Assembly: GCA_965232975.1 (NCBI GenBank)
Contig: CBDDRG010000305.1
Span: 1 to 7,024 of the forward strand
DNA length: 7,024 bases
Direction of reading: 5' to 3'
DNA from: CBDDRG01 sp965232975
GTDB taxonomy: Bacteria > Pseudomonadota > Gammaproteobacteria > Pseudomonadales > Porticoccaceae
Part shown: piece by piece, positions 1 through 4,237 of the stretch
How positions within the stretch are numbered: the first letter of the stretch is position 1
Layout of the letters: each line of letters opens with the position of its first letter
Notes under the pieces: generated by a model
Seen by the model: the letters and a program-made list of their open reading frames with translations, nothing else
The model's database searches: none
Told to the model about the DNA's origin: nothing
Position numbers and translations under genes: made by a program

Positions 1-84
1 TGAGCGGGAGCGTGCCAGCGACTGCAACTGCGCACGCTCATCCTCGCTCAGCACCAGCTCAGATTTGGGTCGTCCAGTTCGCAT
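1..84 (-). CDS. IS630-family transposase, N-terminal fragment (runs off the window)
   Basis: The minus strand reads from an ATG at 84-82 to the window edge without a stop, giving 28 residues that begin MRTGRPKSELVLSEDERAQL. This resembles the start of IS630-family (Tc1/mariner-like, DDE) transposases, where a GRPK-type opening leads into a helix-turn-helix that binds the element's end. The catalytic DDE residues would lie far beyond the window, so I cannot tell whether the gene is intact. The start is supported by a GGAG Shine-Dalgarno-like sequence 9 bases upstream. The family call rests on remembered similarity over only 28 residues, so another helix-turn-helix transposase is possible but less likely. 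Confidence 0.72.
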   Translation of the reverse strand, partial: MRTGRPKSELVLSEDERAQLQSLARSRS

Positions 85-86
85 CA

Positions 87-112
87 GGTATCGCTCCGCT
101 CATGACGATACC
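87..112 (-). promoter_or_regulatory. Inverted repeat over the transposase ribosome binding site
   Basis: GGTATCG (87-93) and CGATACC (106-112) are a perfect 7-base inverted repeat with a 12-base loop, just upstream of the transposase ATG at 84. In the minus-strand RNA the GGAG ribosome binding site falls in the loop. A second ATG in the loop (103-101) opens a 14-codon reading frame that overlaps the transposase start in another frame. Structure around the start is a common way for insertion sequences to limit transposase translation. That role is inferred here, and the stem is short. Confidence 0.3.
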
Positions 113-180
113 CAATCTGGATGCAAGTCTTATGCTAATAATAAGCGGGACAGGACACTAGGTGCTTGATCTTCGGAGGC

Positions 181-203
181 CGTCGCGGGCATGTACCGCG
201 ACG
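181..203. repeat. Perfect 8-bp stem-loop
   Basis: CGTCGCGG (181-188) pairs perfectly with CCGCGACG (196-203) around the 7-base loop GCATGTA. It is GC-rich and lacks a T run on either side, so it is not an intrinsic terminator by itself. It lies 6 bases from the larger hairpin at 210-241 and the two may be parts of one structured unit, for example the subterminal end of a degraded element. The function is unknown. Confidence 0.5.
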
Positions 204-209
204 AGCCGG

Positions 210-241
210 GTTGAAAAAGGGCGGGAAAGCCCTTTTTCAAC
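210..241. terminator. Probable bidirectional intrinsic terminator
   Basis: GTTGAAAAAGGGC (210-222) and GCCCTTTTTCAAC (229-241) form a perfect 13-bp stem with the 6-base loop GGGAAA. Both strands read as an A5 tract, a GGGC/GCCC core and a T5 tract, the layout of a rho-independent terminator that works in both directions. It lies about 155 bases beyond the mltD stop and 50 bases outside the inferred insertion-sequence end. It could therefore end mltD transcripts on the minus strand and block read-through from the right. The GC core is only 4 bp. A repeat-element or insertion-end hairpin of the same shape is the main alternative. Confidence 0.5.
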
Positions 242-394
242 ATCCTAATAGGTGAGGAAGGCAAAACCAAGTCGTCGCACGCCCTGCTGCCGACCAAAGG
301 CGGGAGGGGCTTAACTCAGACCTGCCTTGTTGATGGCGCTGCTACGCCGGTGGACTTGAGACTGTCCTACCGCGGAACAGCCGACTTTCCCTCG

Positions 395-1759
395 CTACGG
401 ACGTTTGATTCCGACGGACTCCCCGCGCGCACGGCGCGTAGAAGAGCTGCCCGCTTGCGGAATCGTGAGGATTTTGCCGATCGGGAGAAAGTCCGTAAGC
501 AGCTGGTTTTCCGCTTTGACGTCCGCCAAGGTGACCTTGTGGCGGAGGGCGATCGCGCCCAGCGTGTCGCCGCGCCTTACCCGATATTTGATGTGCCCTC
601 CAGGCGCTGGCGGTGCGGAAATCGCCGTTCGCGCAGTGGCGTCCACCGCATCTGGCGCGGTGATCATGAGCGCCATTTCGAACAGGTCCCGAGTGCCCGC
701 GGGCACCACCAGCTGATACGCCCCGGAAGGGGGAATCACCCCGCGCAGGTACGCCGGGTTGAGACCGCGCAGGGTATCAACCTCAACATCGGCCAACTTG
801 GCGGCCTGATTCAAGCTGAACGGCTGATCGACCGTGACGGTCTCGACGAGGGGCGCATCCGCCAGTGCTGGCAGGTGGATGCCATAGCGCTCGGGATTGC
901 GAAAAACCTCCGCCAACGCAAGCAGTTCCGGCACATAGTCCCGCGCCCGCCCATCGAGCTGCAACGACCAAAAATCGCCGCTTTTGCCCTGTCGCTGACT
1001 TTTTGCCAGCGCGTCACTGATCGCACCGACACCACGATTGTAGGCGGCAATCGCCAACAGCCAGTCGCCCGCAAAATCGTCGTGCAAATCGATGAAATAG
1101 TCTGCGGCGACCCGCGTTGAGACGATGGCATCCAGGCGCCCGTCGTACCAGGAGTTGCGGGGAATGCCGAGCGAGTCGCCAGTGCCCCGGGTAAACTGCC
1201 ACAATCCGGCAATGCCGTGCGGCGCGCGGGCCGCTGGGTTGTACCCACTTTCGATCAACGGCACGAGCGCCAGTTCGAGGGGGGCTCCGCGCTGTTCCAA
1301 TTCGTCCACAATATGCGGTAGGTACAACGCCATCTGCGGCATTATCTGATCGAAGTAATGCTGATTTCCCCGATAGGCACGCAAATACTTTTTAACCAAC
1401 CGGTTGTCCAGCGAGCGCGGCAACGTCATGCCTTCGCTGATCCGCTGCCAGATATCGGTCGATGGCGGTTCCGGAACCGGGACCACAAAGGCTGGCGGCG
1501 TATTCGCATCCGCTGTCACTGGGGTCGAGTCGATCTGGTCGTCGGTGCGTTGTTTCTCCGCCGCTTCCAGAACCAGTTCCGGCACATCCGCGAACAGTTG
1601 TTCAACCCACGACTCTGGTGCGGTGCTAGTGTCGTCATACCCCGCCGTCACGCCAGCTGGCGGCGCTGCCAAGGGTCTGCCCACAGCATCGGAATATTCG
1701 GCGCACGCATCTAACAAAAGCAACGGCGTCACCGCTGCCAGGAAGCGCATGATTTTCAT
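395..1759 (-). CDS. mltD: Membrane-bound lytic murein transglycosylase, MltD type
   Basis: This outer-membrane lipoprotein cleaves the MurNAc-GlcNAc bond of peptidoglycan, leaving 1,6-anhydromuramic ends, in wall turnover and growth. With the start at 1759 it has 454 residues, close to E. coli MltD (452). Residues 1-18 form a lipoprotein signal ending in LLLLDAC, with the lipidated Cys19. The next residue is Ala, not Asp, which fits outer-membrane sorting. Asp at -2 of the lipobox is unusual. A proline-rich linker leads to the GH23 (SLT) domain at about 150-290: PLIESGYNP with catalytic Glu170, then GIAGLWQFTRGTG, and AAYNRG near 238-243. Residues about 304-356 look like a divergent LysM-like module. 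A clear LysM (YRVRRGDTL to ILTIP) covers about 392-434, followed by a basic 20-residue tail. The frame also has a TTG at 1825, but only the ATG at 1759 places the signal peptide at the N-terminus. Its ribosome binding site is weak. It is divergent from the methyltransferase gene. Confidence 0.93.
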   Translation of the reverse strand: MKIMRFLAAVTPLLLLDACAEYSDAVGRPLAAPPAGVTAGYDDTSTAPESWVEQLFADVPELVLEAAEKQRTDDQIDSTPVTADANTPPAFVVPVPEPPSTDIWQRISEGMTLPRSLDNRLVKKYLRAYRGNQHYFDQIMPQMALYLPHIVDELEQRGAPLELALVPLIESGYNPAARAPHGIAGLWQFTRGTGDSLGIPRNSWYDGRLDAIVSTRVAADYFIDLHDDFAGDWLLAIAAYNRGVGAISDALAKSQRQGKSGDFWSLQLDGRARDYVPELLALAEVFRNPERYGIHLPALADAPLVETVTVDQPFSLNQAAKLADVEVDTLRGLNPAYLRGVIPPSGAYQLVVPAGTRDLFEMALMITAPDAVDATARTAISAPPAPGGHIKYRVRRGDTLGAIALRHKVTLADVKAENQLLTDFLPIGKILTIPQAGSSSTRRARGESVGIKRP

Positions 1760-1958
1760 ATCTTGTCGACCAGGTTCTGGAAAAGGCAAGAACGCTTGCG
1801 ACGATCTCTCTTCGACGCCCGCCAATACCTTCCGAGATCAGCCATTTCGCCCGCCGCCGGCGACGAGACGCGGGCCGCCCATGTTCCGTTAACTTTTATC
1901 CCACAAGTACAAAACCTACGCCGCTGATTCCGCCCATTACCCGAAAGTAATAGTCGAA

Positions 1959-1986
1959 CCTATACGCCAATATGCAGCACCTTCAA
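1959..1986 (-). promoter_or_regulatory. Candidate sigma-70 promoter for mltD
   Basis: On the minus strand TTGAAG (1986-1981) and TATAGG (1964-1959) are separated by 16 bases and each match 4 of 6 positions of the sigma-70 consensus. It lies in the less GC-rich part of the intergenic region and points toward mltD, about 200 bases before its ATG, which would leave a long leader. Matches of this quality occur by chance, so this is only a candidate. Confidence 0.22.
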
Positions 1987-2087
1987 GACCACCAGCTTTG
2001 CGTACCATAACGCGCCACAATCCCCTATCAATGGCCTAGGCGCCCCCAAAAGACGAGCGCTGCCTCAACAAACACCTGATCACGCTT

Positions 2088-2105
2088 GCCCGCCGCCCCG
2101 CGGGC
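2088..2105. repeat. Small GC inverted repeat
   Basis: GCCCGC (2088-2093) and GCGGGC (2100-2105) form a 6-bp stem around a 6-base loop. An overlapping 8-base palindrome, CCCGCGGG, lies at 97-104 of the same hundred (2097-2104). No T tract follows. It could be a protein-binding site or a chance product of high GC. Confidence 0.3.
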
Positions 2106-2148
2106 ACGTGATGATACCCGCTCAAAGCTCCATCGCGCACCCATCGGC

Positions 2149-2180
2149 GCCCGCGCTCGCTGGTGCCCGTGCTCGCTAGT
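2149..2180. repeat. Tandem pair of 16-base repeats
   Basis: GCCCGCGCTCGCTGGT (2149-2164) is followed directly by GCCCGTGCTCGCTAGT (2165-2180), identical at 14 of 16 positions. The pair lies upstream of the methyltransferase gene, about 110 bases before the preferred start. It may be a slippage duplication or a pair of binding sites. As 16 is not a multiple of three, copy-number change would shift the frame, which argues against this segment being coding. Confidence 0.55.
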
Positions 2181-2292
2181 GTTGAACGGCGGTTTTGCCG
2201 ATAATGACCCGTCGTCCGATTTCGTAGTGTACGGGAACCCTTTGCCACATACCGGATTCAACATCGCTGACCGCGTCCGGCTGAGATTCGAG

Positions 2293-3036
2293 GTGCCCGA
2301 CCTCGCGCAGGTTCATGACCAATTGACCGCCTGGTTCGCCACCCCCGTGGGGCGGCACATGCTCGAGCGAGAACGCGCCTTCTGCCGCGCCCATTTGTCC
2401 GCGCTCGGCGGCTATCGACTCGCTCATCTGGGCGTTTCGCCGCCGGATCATCTGCTGGCAAGCTTTAGCCAGCTCCACAAATTCGCACTCTTTCCAGCAA
2501 GCGCCGTTGGCATCGCGAGCGTCTGCGACTTCGATGCTTTGCCGCTGCCCGGAGATAGTGTCGATGTCGTCCTCCTCCACCACGCGCTGGATTTTTCGCC
2601 AAACCCCCATGCCGTACTCAGCGAGGCGGCACGGGTGGCCAACCCCGGCGGGCATATCGCATTGTTCGGCTTCAACCCAGTGAGCCTGCTGGGCCTCGGT
2701 AAATGGCCGGCGGTTCTGTTTTCGAAACATCCAGTCTGGCGCCGCAACAGTCTGCGCGCGGGACGCGCGTTGGACTGGCTGCGCCTGCTGGGCTTGCAGC
2801 CGGTTATGTTGCACTGGAGCGGTTATCCACTTGCGCAAAACAGCCCGGACAAGCCCCTGAATCCGGGGCTGCACAGACTGGCCCGCAACGCCAAGCTCCC
2901 TTTTGGCCTGTTCTACGTCCTAGTCGCCCGCAAGCAGGTCATCCGGCCAACCGCCATCGCGCCGCCCGCTTGGGTTCCGCTGCGTGTTCCGAGTCTGGCA
3001 ATCAACGGCTGCCGACGTGCCACCCCCAACAGCTGA
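2293..3036 (+). CDS. YafS-like class I SAM-dependent methyltransferase, substrate unknown
   Basis: A predicted S-adenosylmethionine-dependent methyltransferase of the family found beside rnhA/dnaQ in gammaproteobacteria (YafS in E. coli). With the GTG start at 2293 it has 247 residues, a usual length. The N-terminus QLTAWFATPVGRHMLERE (about 10-27) is the family's opening helix. Residues 43-48 (LAHLGV) stand where motif I should be but lack its glycine-rich loop. DFDALPLPGDSVDVVLLHHALDF (about 79-101) covers the region around motif II to motif IV, and ARVANPGGHIALFGFNP (about 113-129) is the conserved strand with its PGG turn. A proline-rich tail follows the last strand. Which molecule is methylated is not known to me. 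The start is uncertain: there is no strong ribosome binding site, a GTG at 2227 and a TTG at 2086 are also in frame, and the extra N-terminal residues they add look non-homologous. It probably heads an operon with rnhA, 12 bases downstream. Confidence 0.82.
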   Translation: MPDLAQVHDQLTAWFATPVGRHMLERERAFCRAHLSALGGYRLAHLGVSPPDHLLASFSQLHKFALFPASAVGIASVCDFDALPLPGDSVDVVLLHHALDFSPNPHAVLSEAARVANPGGHIALFGFNPVSLLGLGKWPAVLFSKHPVWRRNSLRAGRALDWLRLLGLQPVMLHWSGYPLAQNSPDKPLNPGLHRLARNAKLPFGLFYVLVARKQVIRPTAIAPPAWVPLRVPSLAINGCRRATPNS

Positions 3037-3040
3037 ATCT

Positions 3041-3045
3041 GGAAG
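3041..3045 (+). promoter_or_regulatory. Ribosome binding site of rnhA
   Basis: GGAAG lies between the methyltransferase stop and the rnhA ATG, only 3 bases before the ATG. The spacing is short, so initiation may depend partly on translation arriving from the upstream gene. No other purine-rich site is nearer the usual distance. Confidence 0.4.
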
Positions 3046-3048
3046 ATC

Positions 3049-3495
3049 ATGGCATTGAAATTAGTGGACATTTTTACTGATGGCGCCTGCCGGGGCAACC
3101 CCGGACCGGGCGGCTGGGGCGCCCTGCTGCGCTGCGGCGGCCGGGAGAAACACCTATTTGGCGGGGAGTCGGTCACCACCAACAATCGCATGGAGCTGAA
3201 GGCCGCGATCGAAGCGCTCGCGGCCCTCAGCGAGCCCTGCCAAGTGGCATTGACCACCGATTCCGAGTATGTGCGCCAAGGTATCACCCGCTGGCTCGCC
3301 GGCTGGAAAGCCAAAAACTGGCGCAAAGCCGACGGCAAACCGGTGAAGAATATCGATCTATGGCAATGCCTCGACATCCAGGTCGCCCGCCATAAAATCA
3401 GTTGGCATTGGGTCAAGGGCCACAGCGGCCACCCCGAAAACGAACTTGCAGATCAACTTGCCAACCGCGGTATCGACAATCTGGGGCGGCCATGA
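3049..3495 (+). CDS. rnhA: Ribonuclease HI
   Basis: This endonuclease cuts the RNA strand of RNA:DNA hybrids in the cytoplasm, removing R-loops and replication-primer remnants. The 148-residue product is a little shorter than E. coli RNase HI (155), because the C-terminal tail is short. All catalytic residues are visible: Asp11 in IFTDGACRGNPGPGG, Glu49 in TTNNRMEL, Asp71 in TTDSEYVRQGI and Asp135 in ENELADQLA. The flexible His125 lies in WVKGHSGHPEN. The basic protrusion that grips the hybrid (about 82-100, GWKAKNWRKADGKPVK) is present, as in the E. coli type. The ATG gives the family's normal N-terminus. The last bases form an ATGA overlap with dnaQ, so the two genes are probably translationally coupled. 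Confidence 0.97.
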   Translation: MALKLVDIFTDGACRGNPGPGGWGALLRCGGREKHLFGGESVTTNNRMELKAAIEALAALSEPCQVALTTDSEYVRQGITRWLAGWKAKNWRKADGKPVKNIDLWQCLDIQVARHKISWHWVKGHSGHPENELADQLANRGIDNLGRP

Positions 3496-4217
3496 GACAG
3501 ATTGTGCTGGACACCGAAACGACTGGACTGGAGGTCGATCAGGATCATCGCATCATCGAGATCGGCTGCGTCGAATTGGTCAACCGCCACCTCACCGGGC
3601 GCCATTTCCACCGCTACCTCAATCCGGAGCGGGACATCGACGCCGGCGCGACCGAAGTTCACGGCATCCGCAACGAAGATCTCGCCGACAAACCCCGGTT
3701 CGGCGATATCCTGGCCGATTTCCTCAGCTTTATCGCGGACGCGGAACTGGTGATCCACAACGCGCCCTTTGATCTTGGCTTCCTCAACCGCGAACTCGCG
3801 CGCCTCGATCAAGGTCACGGTCGTATCGAAGATCGCTGCGCGGTCGTCGATACCCTGCTGATGGCCCGACAGCTGCACCCAGGGCAGAAAAATAGTCTGG
3901 ACGCCCTGTGCAAGCGCTACAGCGTGGACAACTCCGAGCGAGAGTTGCACGGCGCGCTGCTGGATGCGGAAATCCTCGCAGACGTCTACCTGCTGATGAC
4001 CGGTGGCCAGACCACGCTGGTGCTGGAGGGCAATCCGGCCGCGGTGGGCGAGGTGTCAGCGGGCACCGGTATTCGCCGCCTCGACGGCGGCCGGCCACCA
4101 CTGCGGATTATCGTCGCGGATGCCGGCGAACTCGCCGCCCATCGACGCAAATTGATCGGTATCGATAAAGCCAGCGGCAGCGGCTGCCGCTGGTCGAAAA
4201 CCGAGACCAAGCACTGA
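3492..4217 (+). CDS. dnaQ: DNA polymerase III epsilon subunit, 3'-5' proofreading exonuclease
   Basis: Epsilon removes mispaired 3' ends within the replicase core, bound to the alpha polymerase. The 241 residues match E. coli DnaQ (243). Exo I is LDTETTG with Asp7 and Glu9. Exo II is HNAPFDLGFLN with Asp94. Exo III-epsilon is HGALLDAEILADVY with His153 and Asp158, so the active site is complete and of the DEDDh type. After MTGG, QTTLVL (173-178) stands where E. coli has QTSMAF, the beta-clamp-binding motif. The remaining tail is the variable segment that contacts alpha. The ATG at 3492 overlaps the rnhA stop as ATGA. The frame is open further upstream, but those residues are rnhA read out of frame. 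A strong hairpin (4171-4193) lies in the last codons, and hrpA converges 20 bases beyond the stop. Confidence 0.97.
   Translation: MRQIVLDTETTGLEVDQDHRIIEIGCVELVNRHLTGRHFHRYLNPERDIDAGATEVHGIRNEDLADKPRFGDILADFLSFIADAELVIHNAPFDLGFLNRELARLDQGHGRIEDRCAVVDTLLMARQLHPGQKNSLDALCKRYSVDNSERELHGALLDAEILADVYLLMTGGQTTLVLEGNPAAVGEVSAGTGIRRLDGGRPPLRIIVADAGELAAHRRKLIGIDKASGSGCRWSKTETKH
4171..4193. repeat. Strong hairpin inside the 3' end of dnaQ
   Basis: CCAGCGGCAG (4171-4180) and CTGCCGCTGG (4184-4193) form a perfect 10-bp stem with a 3-base loop. It lies within the dnaQ codons, 24 bases before the coding region ends, and about 45 bases beyond the hrpA stop on the other strand. Past the stem on the minus strand comes CTTTATC, a poor U tract. 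On the plus strand there is none. It could end hrpA transcripts weakly or protect RNA 3' ends. Base composition and the Ser/Gly-rich codons could also produce it by chance. Confidence 0.45.
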
Positions 4218-4237
4218 TGGGGTGACGCAGGACAGCC

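Larger units (their letters stand above)
1..160 (-). mobile_element. End of an IS630-type insertion sequence (partial)
   Basis: The transposase fragment at 1-84 is preceded, reading on the minus strand, by about 75 untranslated bases. I place the element's outer end at the TA at 159-160, so that reading inward on the minus strand it begins TAGTGTCCTGTCCCGC. IS630 elements insert at TA and duplicate it, and this TA is a reasonable boundary. Only one end is in the window, so neither the terminal inverted repeat nor the TA duplication can be confirmed. The boundary is inferred; the presence of the element is supported by the transposase start. Confidence 0.5.
161..394. other. Gene-free interval between the insertion sequence and mltD
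   Basis: No intact gene is visible in these 234 bases. The interval contains two adjacent perfect stem-loops (181-203 and 210-241). Further right (311-394, minus strand) is an open stretch in the same frame as mltD, just past its stop, which ends QSQVHRRSSAINKAGLS before a TAA stop. That tail loosely recalls the region before the end of IS110-type transposases, so the interval may contain debris of an older insertion. It has no promoter I would defend. Confidence 0.5.
1760..2292. other. Divergent intergenic region between mltD and the methyltransferase gene
   Basis: About 530 bases have no recognisable gene. The part from about 1880 to 2030 is less GC-rich than its surroundings, as expected of a promoter region serving genes on both sides. 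It contains a weak inverted repeat, ATTAC/GTAAT, at 1936-1951. Further right are GC-rich short repeats (2088-2105 and 2149-2180). The methyltransferase frame stays open back to a TTG at 2086, but the extra residues look unlike the family, so I treat this stretch as non-coding. In E. coli this position between mltD and yafS holds gloB. I see no trace of a GloB sequence here, and the gap is too short to hold the whole gene. Confidence 0.6.

Noticed and set aside
335..348. GGCG/CGCC hairpin as the mltD terminator
   Set aside because: The stem is only 4 bp and no T run follows; the hairpin at 210-241 is a far better candidate.
161..394. CRISPR array, tRNA or attachment site in the left gene-free interval
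   Set aside because: No regularly spaced repeats, no cloverleaf or tRNA arms, and no duplicated gene end were seen.
350..1120. Long plus-strand open frame of 256 codons opposite mltD
   Set aside because: It lies fully antisense to a well-supported mltD, has a GTG start, shows no domain motifs, and is Arg-rich as expected of a high-GC shadow frame.
1760..1825. MltD start at the TTG at 1825
   Set aside because: It would add 22 residues in front of the lipoprotein signal. The ATG at 1759 places the signal correctly, and the GGAAGG near the TTG is only 2 bases away from it.
1404..1892. Plus-strand open frame of 162 codons opposite the mltD N-terminus
   Set aside because: Antisense to the MltD linker and signal region, low in complexity (Ser/Ala/Gly/Arg) and with no recognisable domain.
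2181..2205. Plus-strand promoter TTGAAC...GATAAT
   Set aside because: The two boxes are only 12 bases apart, too close for sigma-70, and no good -35 exists 16-18 bases before GATAAT.
2028..2874. Minus-strand open frames opposite the methyltransferase (78 and 232 codons)
   Set aside because: They overlap a family-recognisable plus-strand gene, and their translations show no domain.
3453..3950. Minus-strand open frame of 165 codons opposite dnaQ
   Set aside because: Shadow of dnaQ; all three exonuclease motifs are on the plus strand.
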